Of a DNA stretch of 64,000 nt, positions 35,683 through 48,000 are shown piece by piece. Location: assembly GCA_949152475.1 (NCBI GenBank), contig OX424555.1:58013977-58077976 (forward strand), given 5' to 3'. Origin of the DNA: Terebella lapidaria (taxonomy: Eukaryota > Annelida > Polychaeta > Terebellida > Terebellidae). The notes below the pieces were generated by a model. The model was not told where the DNA came from and did no database searches. It saw only the letters and a program-made list of their open reading frames with translations. Within the stretch, counting starts at the first letter, position 1. The number at the start of each line of letters is the position of its first letter. The position numbers and the translations under genes are program-made.

Positions 35683-38403
35683 CACACTGTTTCCCCTGAT
35701 GACGCCAATGTGTCTTTGGATAGAATGTTTGTCCGGATTTGTATCTAAACTTGTTTTAAGTTTTTGGTTAACATCATCAAAATCTTGCAACATCGGTGCT
35801 AACAGGTTGATACAACGGTTATCACATGGGTAGTGAGGTATATTGTGCGCTATGTTAAAAAGTGTTCAGTCTAATGGGTGTTAGGTAAGATTGCTGGCGA
35901 TATATGTAATTACGCCCCGTGCCATGAGCCATGATAGATCACGTAATAGTTTGCTTTCTTGAAGAAATCACAGTTGAAAATTGACAAGTTTCAAATGTCA
36001 GATGTTCGTACCAGTCGCGTACATACGAGGGTATGATTTTTCAGCGGAAAAGTGACATGCTAGTTGAAATTTCGTATCTATTGAGCTTCCAGTTTCAGCG
36101 ATGAGACAAGGTCAGTATCTCCGTTTCAATATCTGTCTGTTATTGATTTCCTCAGGTCACCATTGGGTGTTTTAACTCCAGTTAATATTCGAAACAGCTT
36201 TGTAACCACAACATACTTATATACAAACGATATTCAGGGCTGCAAATTTGATATAACTAGGACACTAAGATTTGAATACAGGCACTTTATTGAACCAAAT
36301 ATGATGAATATGTAATGTACGTGTATACACATGCGCTTGCTCTGTGACAGCCAGATGAATTATAGGAATAGAATATCTCTATTTTATCGACCTCAACTAT
36401 GAATATTATGTTTGCATGTGCGCCGTTCTGGGGAGTGCTGTCAAGGTTTCACGTTGAGGTTTGGCATGGCTGTAACGAAGTCGTGATCCGTTGATTGTCC
36501 ACGAAATACCTGACTAATTGGACACAGTAGAGCGAGAGTAAACCGAGCACCATATTTTACTCGATAACTTCATTTAGTGTTCATGGCACTGTACATTTGT
36601 CCTTCGGTAGAAAGCAGAGTAAATGTCTTGTTGGGGAAATTATTGTTTCAGTGTGAGCTCTGAATCCACCCATCTCAGTTATTCAGCTAGTAGTTTTATA
36701 TACTTTTCATGGACAACATTACGCGATTTTAGGGTCATCTGATTACGTGGCGTTGGAGATCGATTGTGTTTATTTATAGACTGCTTCGGGGAATAAGGCC
36801 AGCTTCGAGTCTTCGGAAATGACACTTTAGGGGAAATTTGTTTGTGGTGAAGTATGAAGATTCATGGTCTTCGCGATTAGAGATTAATTGAATTTTTCCG
36901 AAACGTTATTCACTTAGAACATGGTGACATAGTATCCCACATGGTAATGCAACGTGTGAATTCTACTTCACTGGTAATCTCTAGTTTTGAAATATCACAA
37001 TCGTAATCTATCCCATTGAAAATGTGCTTAAAATATATGGTTTGACTTCATGTATATGGATACTAAATGTGAAAACCGCTCATCCTGTCATTGTGGTGTT
37101 TCGTAATAAAGTTCAGGCCGATCGCGTGTAATCTGTGGAATAACTGGCAATGACTTCCTTAACATGGATGGTTTTCAACTAGAATTTCAACTATATCATA
37201 ACAAACTGTATAGTTTATTCAACTATGATGAAACCATGACGACTCTTCAACCATATGCAAGCATATACAATAATGTTATATACGTAAGATAGCAAACCCA
37301 TATACATGTACACGAACTATTGTTTCTCTGGTGCATGTCTCAAAAGATGTGCCATCAAATCCTGTGATAAAAAATAGATGTTCATTTAAAATTGTGCAGC
37401 GAAAATTGGAGCAAATACTGGAGGCAATTTGACCAACTCGTCTCAGGTTTAAATCCTAAAAGTTTTCTGTTTGCCCTTTAACCTGAACCCAGTTAAATTA
37501 CATCTACGTAATGATCATTTGCAACCACATCGTTCCTCTAAAATAAATAACGATGACAGGCTTGTACCAGGCAACAAAAGGCTTCTGCATATGATGGAGT
37601 CAAGGTCAAGGTAAGTCAGGTTCTGGTTTCCTAGTACATCCATGTATTTCGCGATTGACAATACAATCCAAATGGGAAAGTCATGAATATGAACCTCCAC
37701 GGACATTATCATTATCATTATCCAGTAATGTGAAAGAGCAAAATCTGCACAATTTATGAATGGGTTGATTGCACCTTCAATCATACATGATGATGTAACA
37801 CCTAAATAAAGTTTAGGGGTTACATCCAGGTGTTAGATAAAGTCTGCTACAGTAGCATAATAACAATGGTGATATTAAAAATGGTGACATATACACAAGG
37901 TATATAATGGTGCAACACGCGGGGTGCCATAAAAAGGTTTTGTGCACTAAACTGTCTAGACACGATTTTGATCACATTCTGGTATACATGTATATCTCTC
38001 ACGGCAGTAGCGAGAGCTAAGGCTGCAGACATGTCTACAAAGCACCACTAAATGTAACAAAAAGCGGTGTGACATGTATAATGGTGGACATTTTAGATTA
38101 TTGATCAGTCCGTCTTCAGTATACTCCCTGGTGTACCAATACATCTTCCAAAATATGCCCTGACGACCATGTGCACGCCACATATATTTTCATTTTCCCC
38201 CTATCATTTAGATTGTAATGCAATGGAATAGTGAATGAAATATGGGGCCCCATATCGTATATGAGAACTTATAACACGCATTGTTGTGTATTATTGAATG
38301 CCGATGTTAAAAGTGGATCCGAAATGGTGAAGTCATGGAGAAGAAGCCAATATGGACCTTTGTCTAGTGATGTGATTTGCCCAAATCTGGAAAAAAACAT
38401 CAT

Positions 38404-38486
38404 GAAGAAGTTGATAACACATTATCACAATGTGTTAACACAATGTAAATGTGATAACACATTTACATTGGGATAATGTGCTGGTG
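38404..38486. repeat. Overlapping short palindromes
   Basis: The sequence reads 'gataacacattatcac', then 'aatgtgttaacaca', then 'atgtaaatgtgataacacat'. Several inverted copies of the same ~12-mer overlap, so alternative hairpins can form. No gene is nearby. Confidence 0.6.
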
Positions 38487-40221
38487 GAATTCGCAATATA
38501 TTTTTAGCTAGCATTTATTCAATGATATAGCACTGTTATTGTTATCAATCACATTAGACATCAAAACCCATAACATCTTATAATAGGACGATCAAAATCA
38601 ATTTATTTCCTTCACAACGAAAGTGACAATTGAACATGTACGAGCATAGAACGAACATGAATCACATCCAGGACAAATCACTACAATATTACTCAAACCA
38701 TACTTTGGCGAAAAAACGTAGATAGCGAATATCCAACAGTGCGTCGCTAGCGCAAATTCTAGATGTTATGCTGTTTTGTCATACGTCGGAAATTTGTTCG
38801 GTCCAGTAGCCTGTATGATACCAGTACTTCAAACTCTGGTAGCAATATATGAATATTATGCTAGGAAAGATATATCACGCAATGACCTGACATCTCGTGC
38901 ATCAGGGATAGAGAAATCTATACATAGGGGTCAGACAACAGGGGTTAAAATTAGATTTGCACGGATCACTATTGAATACAACAACAAACAATCCCAGCCA
39001 TGTACAACATTCAATGGAAATGTATCCTCTGTTTATTTCTATTGAAATGTCAAATCTCAGCGGCATGCATTATTTCTAGCTATCTATTATTGGTGTTTTC
39101 GGACGATGTGTGGAAATTGAAGGTCGATTTCGAGGAGAGAGGCATATGGTTCATCCGTAGCCTAATGTATCATCCTATAACCACACAGTTGTTCTGGTTA
39201 CAATATGAAGCTTGATGAACATATTGGCTTGAGATTAATCGGCGTTTCATACTCTATATTAAGATATCCTCCATATTGTGAAGGGCTCATTTGGTGCTAT
39301 CAGCATAATGTATGCTTTCATTGTCTCGAGCAGCTATTTATTTGTAATGAATACCTCCCTGTGAGGTATTTATTTCCAATAAATACCTGTCCATTATTAA
39401 ATTGTATTTAATAAATTGTATTTATTAAAAATTATTACCTTGGACACAGAGCGAACACATTTGGAAATTTATATTTTGTATTGCCAATCATATACATGCG
39501 ATACAATACATCAAATACATCGACAACAAAACACATATGTACTTGTTATTATTCTCTGATTTTTCTAATTAGTTTACACCGTCTTTTGACAATAGTTTTT
39601 GTGATACTAAATGATATCGTTCTGTAACTTGGTATACCTAACATGGCAGTCAAACGGTAATTTTAAACCAAATTTCTGACTTCTATCGCAAAAAATTTAA
39701 GAAGTTGGCAATCTACTTCAGTATTAAATTTCAGCCGAAAACGGGATCTCGAGAATCTGAGCATATTCGAGGATTTGGTCTCATTTACACTCATTAGGCT
39801 CCAATAACTGGATGGGTTGTTGTATACTAATGCCATCGAGTGTGCAGTAAAAACAACATTTTACACACTGTCTACACCTGATCACGCCAACTTGTTTTTG
39901 GATATGGTGTTTAGTAGGTATTTTTTCATAGTCCAAAAATGTTTCAGGATAGGTTAAGGTTTTTGATTGTCATCTTCAAAATCCTGTAGCATTGGTGCTA
40001 ACAGGTTGAGACACACATTGATACATATCTCCATGGATAGTGACGTATACTGTGTGCTAAGTTGAAGAGGTTCGTCTACTAAGTATAACGGTATTAATGT
40101 AAGATTGCTGGAAATGAATGTAATTAAGCCATGTACCAGAAGCCATCACATACCACGTAATAATTGAAAAGTTTCTTATCAGTTGGGTAAACATAAGTTA
40201 TGATTATTAGCGGCAATGCGA

Positions 40222-40253
40222 GATGATAGTCATGGGATACCATGACTATCATC
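40222..40253. repeat. Perfect 14-bp hairpin
   Basis: GATGATAGTCATGG at 40222-40235 pairs with CCATGACTATCATC at 40240-40253 around a 4-base loop. Confidence 0.9.
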
Positions 40254-43200
40254 TATCGAACATCCAATTCCAGCGAGGAGACAATGTCAAGGTACCTCAC
40301 TGTTTAAAAGAACTATTATTATGATTCGCTCAGGTCACCCTCCTGGCGGTTCCAACTCCATTTATTGTTCATGTTATCACTATGATGTACGTACGGATAT
40401 TCAGGGTTGCAAATTTAATGCAACAATCGCACTAAAATTAGAATACATCCTTTATATGTATATATATAAATATATATGTTCACCTATACTTGCATTGTGA
40501 CAACCAGGTGAATTATAGGAATGTTATATCTCTATTTTGTAAATCTCTGTCATGTATATTTATGGATACATGTGTGTTGGGGAAGTGCTTTCAAGGCTTC
40601 GCATTGAGCTTCAGCACTGACATAATAAAGTCGTGATCAGTTGAGGATTCATTGATGTAGAATATTTGACTGATTGGATACAATAGAGCGAGAGTAATCC
40701 GAACACCAGACTTGAGTCGATGACTTCTTTCAGTGCTCAAAATGGCTCAAGGCGCTGGTGCATTCGTTCTTCAGTACAAAGGAACAGAGGAAATGTCGCG
40801 TTGGGGATTGTTTTTGTTTCAGTGTGAGCTCTGAATGCATCCATCTTAGTTATTCACACAGAACTTTTGTACTCTTTTATGGAAAACGTTACACGGACAG
40901 ATTAAGTAATGCGGCGATTTTAGGGTCATCTGATTACGTGACGTTGGAGATCGATTGTGTTTATTTATAGACTGTACGGGGAAGTCTTCGCGATTAGAGA
41001 TTAATTGAAGTCTTCCGAAACGCTATTCACTTAGACCATGGATACATAGTATCCCACATGGTAAATTAATGCTATTGGCCTGAACAGACGTGTGAATTCT
41101 ACTTCACTAGTGATCTCTAGTTACATTGAAAATTCCATTGAAATTGTGCTTAAAATATACGATTTCATTTTGTGTATATGGATACTAAAGTGTCAGAATG
41201 AAGATCATGTCGATTGCTTTTAATCTTTGGAATAACTAGCAAACGACTCCCTTAATATGGATGGTTTTCATAGTTTATTCAAATGGAATGAAACCTTGGG
41301 CGAAGTCAACTCTTCGCCCATATACACACATGTAACAATATTATATACTTAAGATAGCAAAACCCATATGCATGAACCATTGTTTCTATGGTGCATGTCT
41401 CAGAAGTTGTACTATCAATTCCTGTGAAAAAAAATAGACGTTATTTTAAAATTGTGCAGCGGAAATTGAAGCAAAACTTGAAAGCAATTCGATCAACTCA
41501 AATTTACTCAGTTGCCTCAGGTTCAAATCCTACAAGTTCTCATTTTTTCTTCAACCTGAATCCAGCTATATTACATGAGCATGATGATAATTTGTCCCCA
41601 ACAATGTTCCCCTTGAATAAAGAACGATGACAGGCTTGCATCAGGCAACAAAAACTACTGCACATAATGGAGTGAAGTACGGGACTGGTTTTCTGGTGCA
41701 TTAATGTATTTTCTGGTTGACAATAGAGTCCAGATGGGGAAGTCATGAAGATGAAGGCACTCTGGCAACGCCCACGGACATTATCATTATCCAGTAGTGT
41801 GAATGAGGGAAATCTGAACAATTCATGAACAAGCTGATATCACATTCAGTCATATGTCACCTAAATAACATTACAGAATAATATTGGTGACACCCACAAT
41901 GGTTACATGTGCATAAGATAAACACTGGTGTATCACAAAGGGTACGTTAAAAAGGATTCGCGCACTAAACTGTCTAGACACCATATTCATCACATTGTGA
42001 TATTATCTCGTATCCCTTTCACAGCTCTCACGAGAGCCGAGACTGTAAGTAGATGTCTACAAAGCACAGCCAGATGTAACACAAAGCAACATGATGTGTT
42101 GGTGCAATTTTTTATAGACAAATTGATCATTAATCGGCTATATTAGCTGATGTAGAACCTTTACATCGTTCAAAATATGTCCCCTGTAAACACTACCTGA
42201 ATTTACATGTTAAAGTCAGGAAGAAGAAGCCACTGAGCTATGGTTATCTTCCCGGTCACCTTTGTCTAGTGATGTGGTTCGGAAAAATTTGACAACCATC
42301 GAAAGCATAAAGTGACATAATGTGCTGATGGAATTTGCAATATATATTTTTACCCAACGTATATTCAATGTCTCGATGTGATGATCCGATAGGGAAGTTT
42401 GTGACCAAGTTACCTGTGACCAAGTGGCTTTAATTTGTTTATGTGTATATTGATCAGCAACCATATGGGATCACATGTATCGGAACTTACGCACCCAATA
42501 TGAATATCGTGATATTTTTTTCCTTTATAGGAAAGTTTTCCAGTGTGTTTTAGTGGTGCAATAGTCAATTTATACAAAAATCTCAACACTGATTTGTGCC
42601 ATTTTAAACTATGCTCCTCTATGCAGAGGAAGAGGAAGACAGAGGAATCCCCTGAACATTGTTTAGCTGTTTATCATACACTATAGACACAAGAATCAGT
42701 AATATCTTAGATAAGGATATCGTACGCAATCAAACTAAATTCAATTTCAACACATAAAAAGTACCTGTAACAGCTGAACACGTACGAGCACAGAACGAGC
42801 TTGAATCACACCGAATGAAAAGATTTCTCAAAGGATCCTTTTGCGAACAACATATGCCAAAGAAGGAAACAAAAGACACGTGGAGTTGAATGGGGTTTCA
42901 CAGCCAGCAAATATCCATGGATAGTCACATCGTTCGGATGTGCCAAATTTGATAAGATAGGATGTTTTGTAAAACGTCGGAAATGTGTTCGGTTCGGAGC
43001 TGTCCTACATGATACCAGTACATCAAAGTCTGATAGCAGTATAGATCGATCATTATGCCAGGAATTATATATCACACAATATCCTGACATATACTGTATC
43101 AGGGATAAAGAAATCCCATTTAACGTGGCAGACAACAGGGGTCAATATCAGTTTTGCACGGACCACGGAATACTATCAAAACTGAATTCAATGAATGTGG

Positions 43201-44331
43201 TCATACGAAGAATGAGACATCATTGTGCTTGTCACACCAAATCACCAACACCCAGATAACACAGTGGTATGCATTATTTCCATTGTGGTGATAATATTAT
43301 TTCATCTAAATACCCAACAAGGAAAATTTGGACGATGTGTGGTGATCTATGGTCGATCTCGAGAATAGAGAGGCATTTGGTTCACGACTAATGTATGTAC
43401 CAACCTACTACCACACACTATTCGGCATTTTGGCAACTTTTCGCAAAATATACTCTATATTGCCAAGTGCACGTGTGGTGCTATCAGCATAAACGTGGTA
43501 TGCATCACACACATTAATTTGTTACCTTAAACCCCTGACTTGAACCAGACGGTACTCATCTCAGACCTTAATATCAACTGCGATACATTAGTGTGTATTA
43601 TATGAATGTAAAGTTCATTTTGTCTCCGCAAAATTGAATGTCGTATAATTAACTGTTAATATCGGGCTAAGAATCCCGTCTGCACTTTTCAAAATGGTGG
43701 AAAAGGAAATAAGAAACTGGCATGGTGAAGTCATAAAAATGCATTTATTGTGGCGCGAAAAGTATGGAAACCTCTATGTGCCAGTCGCAAACATGTTTTG
43801 ACATTTTTCAAATCCCAACACCTTTACACTGCATCTACGCAAGGGTGATTATTAATCATCAAGGATTTCACTATTATATATTTTGTACATTCGTACGAAC
43901 CATGGTATGTCAATCCTCATAACTCCCAGTTTGTTTCGAGTAGTTGGTAAAGATTATTCATTATATTGCTAAGAAAAGTAATTTTCTGCTCAGACAACCC
44001 CTGTCCCTCCATTGTCAAAAATGATAGATGATGCAATCAGACGGTTCTTGGACCACAGCAGGTGATGCAGACATAGTTCATCATCAGTGTGGTATCCAAA
44101 TGATACTATACTGAGTTGACTCCAGCACAGTTTGGGTATCGATGCAATAAAAACGCAGTAACTTGAATCAAGCTGACAGCAGTACCACACACTACACACT
44201 AGTATTACGCACAATATGATTGCAATAGTTGGCTGTGCGGAGTTGGCTGTGTGATAGACGTTGTGTGACGGATGAGTTTCAGGGTCGGCTACCTCATGTG
44301 TAGTGAGGTACTGAATATAATGTGGGCCATG

Positions 44332-45069
44332 CTGACTGGTTTCTATGGAAGCCCATAGGTGACAAGTGCGGGAAAAAAATTTGGTGTTTTTTTTCTAGTA
44401 AAAATCTTGCACGTTCGAACGTAGAAAGTTCAAAGCTACCACGTTCGCACGTGGAAGCATTTAGCGCTATCACGTTCGCACGTGGTAACTTCAAAACTTA
44501 TCACGTTCGCACGTAGAAAGGTTTTAGGCTTCCACGTTCACGCGTAGAAAGTCCAAAGCTACCACGTTCACACGTGGAAACAATATATGCTTTCACGTTC
44601 GCACGTAGAAACTTTAAAACCTATCACGTTCGAACGTATAAAGATGTAGGTTTCCACGTTCACACGTAGAAAGTTTCAAAGCTACCACGTTCACACGTGG
44701 AAGCATTTATACCTTTCCACGTTCGCACGTAGAAAGATTTAGGTTTCTACGTTCACACGTAGAAAGATTCAAAACTACCACGTTCACACGTGAAAGCATT
44801 TGATGCTACCACACCCAAATCTTTGCACGTGCGAACGTGGTAGCTCGTGAAGTTTCCACGTGCGAATGTGGAAGCGTTAAATGCTTCCACGTGTGAACGT
44901 GGTAACCTAGGACTTTCCACGTGTGAACGCAATAGCCTAAACTGTTTCCACGTGCGAGCGTGATAGTGTTAAATGCTTCCACGTTCGAACGTGCTAGGTT
45001 TTTACTGGAAAAGACATAGAATTTTTTTTACGCGCATGTCACCTATGGGCTTCCGTAGGTTTCTATCAG
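44332..45069. mobile_element. Inverted-repeat element holding a 31-bp palindromic array
   Basis: Both ends carry the inverted motif GGAAGCCCATAGGTGACA (left 44345-44362; its complement on the right ends near 45054), followed by A/T-rich subterminal DNA and 'agtaaaaa'. Between them lie 19 copies of a palindromic 13-14-mer with the consensus CACGTTCGCACGTG / CACGTTCGAACGTG. Thirteen (44410-44791) are in one orientation and six (44827-44993) in the other. The spacing is 30-32 bp throughout, with a single 48-bp gap at the switch point. The element interrupts the dispersed repeat and has no coding capacity. Confidence 0.9.
44410..44993. repeat. 19 copies of CACGTTCGCACGTG-type palindrome, period ~31 bp
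   Basis: Motif starts are 44410, 44440, 44471, 44502, 44533, 44563, 44594, 44625, 44655, 44686, 44718, 44748 and 44779. After the orientation switch they are 44827, 44858, 44889, 44919, 44950 and 44981. A longer unit, 'aaagctaccacgttc' with 'cacgtggaa' after it, recurs at 44440, 44563 and 44686, an exact 123-bp step (four motifs). Spacers between motifs are 17-18 bp, A/T-rich and also similar to one another, so this is a tandem satellite-like array and not a CRISPR. Many copies end in the E-box-like CACGTG. Confidence 0.95.
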
Positions 45070-48000
45070 TTAAGGCTATTGTGTGATGAATAAGATTGTC
45101 AGCGATATAACATTAAGCCAAGTGTCGGAAGCATTGATTGATGACGTAACAACCTGACATATGTACGACTTGAGAAATCACACGTAATGTCGACAAAATT
45201 CAAATGCCAGATGTACATAAAGTATGACCATTTTAGCAGAAGTGCAAGAGTAATTGCAATGTCGTATTTAATCAAACTTTTATTTCCACAAGCTGTCAGA
45301 GAATGCCAAAATACTTTGCCTTTCACAAATTTTGTTGTTGATTTGGTCAGATCATCCACCGGGCAATTTCAACTCCAACAATTGTTCGAAACAGTTTTCG
45401 CATACAGTTATCTTGAACACCCAGGGTTGCGAATTTCGATATCACAAAGGCACTCAAGTTTAATTACAACATTCGACCATACATAATTCATTGTATTGAA
45501 TGTTTTGAATACACATATACGTGTCAGCCATGTAAATGGTATAATTCGAATTTCTTGACTTTTCCGATGAATACTGGTGTACATTTCTAGGAAGTGTTGT
45601 TGAGGTTCGTGCGGGGTTTGGCAATGACGTAACGAAGTCGTAATCAATTGAGAATTCAGGGATGCACATGTAGAATACTTCACTGATTGGACGAAATAGA
45701 GCGAGAGTTATCCCAAGACCAAACTTGACTCAACGAATTTAATCCACGCTCAAAGATGAATGTACGAAAAGGGGAATATGAGGAAACTCTATGTGAGAGG
45801 AATTCATTTAAGTGTGAGCTCCCATACATCTCAATTATTCTACAATAGTGGTTTCAAATTCTTTTATGGAAAAAATCAGAGGGACAGAGTAAGTAATGTG
45901 GCGATTTTAGGATCTTCTGATTACCTGACGTTGGAGATCGATTGTGTCTACTTATATCCTGCTTAGGGGGATAACGGGAGCTTTGAGTCTCGGAAATGTG
46001 ATTTTAAGGGTAATTTATTGGTGACGAAATATGAAGATTGATGGTCTTCACGATTATAGATTCATTGACGTCTACTGGATACTTTCGCTTAGAATGTGAT
46101 GCACAGTGTTAAAATGGAATACAGTTCCCTCGTTCGTCATTGTATCATGTAAATTTTCCTCTATAAATAGGTGACCGCACTAGTGGGGTCTTGATGTGAA
46201 CAACTGCAATGTTCAACTGGAAGGTAATCTTTGTCCAATATCGTCATAAATGCCCTGAATGAACTCCAGAATATTCTTTGTTTTATTTGTGCTTGGTGTA
46301 TAAAATTGTCGTTGTTGTTCACATATATTATTGGACGCTAAATTTGAAAATCAGTATTCCGACCAATCAAACTGAATCCGTTGTCAAATCAGACATACTT
46401 GGGAGATTTCAAGAAACTTCATAATCCCATATGTATGGCCATGAGGTGTGAAATGTGCATCTCTTTTACGTTTGATGTGCAATGAAATGATGTGCACTTC
46501 TTCTAGTTTGTCATTGGCATCATCAAAATCTGACTGTATCGGTGGTAATAGATTGATACTTACATTCATTCCACTGAGTCGGTGTCACTGCTGGCGGACT
46601 TAATCTGTCCGGTGAGGCTTGTTAATCTGTCCTCGAGGCTTGTGATTAGGTACTTATGTACTTGTCATATATCTGTTCCATGGGGTTTGTTTCGGTTTTC
46701 TTAATTATTTTCATAGGTTTTTGGGCAGTTGTATACTAATTCCATCGGTGCAAAGTAGAAACAACTACATTCACCACACTGTCTGCACCTGATGACGCCA
46801 GTGTGTCTTTGGATAAACTATTTGTTCGGGCTTTGTTTCTATTGCAAAATGTTGTATATCACGTTTGTTATTGGCATCATCAAAATCTGACTGTATTGGT
46901 GGTAATAGATTGATACTTACATTCAACAATAACCACTCACCTTGCACTCCACTCCAGATGAGGGGCCGTCAACTGTATTGGTTGGAAGTTAAAGTGGAAT
47001 AATCGGTTTCTGCAATTTGTCATCAATCGCTTGGCTATCTTATATTAGATGACATAGGCTGGCACCATTACAACCCTCAGAATACGCCCGCACGACCCTG
47101 CAGTGAAGTTTGAACATACCGTAAAACGCCCTATGTGAATGAATTGTTTACATCTGCGCTAACATAAACAAAGACATGCATTTCCATATATTCTCGTTAT
47201 TCGCAACCTAAAAGAATCAAACTGAATATTTGGGGTCCCATCACTATATATACCATACATTACAAGTTTATGGCTGTGTATTTTTGTATATTTCCAGCTA
47301 TTTTTGTTAATTTTGCATCACTGCATTGGAACCGTTCCGTGCAAAACTATTTTTAAAATCTGATTTTCAAAGTCAAATTTAGACAAATTCGTGTGCGCAT
47401 TGAGCTTTTGTACTGCACAACTGCTCTGAGAACAGCTATTGATCACTTTCAACCGCTAGATTTGACAGTATTTTCGACAGTATGGTCGTGAATTGCTGTT
47501 TGTTTATCCCACCACATTTTGTAAACTTGACCCCTGGCACACCTTTCTGTACAAAATATTGTGTCGATATCTACCAAGTAGATTGTTCTTTGGTTGGAAG
47601 TGTCATGCCTTCATTTAAAAAAATGTGATATCACACCTATGATTGGATAACATCCACTACCAAAGGACGAGCTAAAAATTGTTTTTTCTGGTATATGTTC
47701 CATGTTCAACTGTTATGAGGGGTGATAGTGCCCAAAACCACACAATACATATACAGTATGAATTATTGACACCGACAGGGAAAATATAAACCAGCTTACA
47801 AGACTGGAAATATATTCACTTAAATTTTATCTATTTCATCATTTTGTACAGAGATATTCACATATACTGTACAAGGGCCTGTACTCTGACCTGTCTTATT
47901 TTCAACCGATACCCAGTTTCTCATTTTGCCCTTCTACCTGAATCCATAGATATTGCATGTGCATTATAAACATTGAATATATATATTCCATATTCAATAC

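Larger units (their letters stand above)
35683..44331. repeat. Degenerate dispersed repeat, right block part 1
   Basis: Two successive diverged units of about 4.2 kb can be followed by shared anchors. These are 'ctgatgacgcc' (35696 and 39880), 'gttggagatcgattgtgttt' (36751 and 40943), 'gcaacaaaa' after 'cgatgacaggcttg' (37550 and 41625), 'actgtctagacac' (37950 and 41970) and 'gtcggaaat.tgttcgg' (38784 and 42977). No gene is supported. Short open frames at 40758-40970 and in the next unit at 45760-45966 share the peptide ILGSSDY.TLEIDCVYL. Confidence 0.7.

Noticed and set aside
44410..44993. CRISPR-like array
   Set aside because: The spacers are themselves similar and only 17-18 bp, the repeats switch orientation within the array, and the surrounding DNA is animal, so it is a palindromic satellite-like array.
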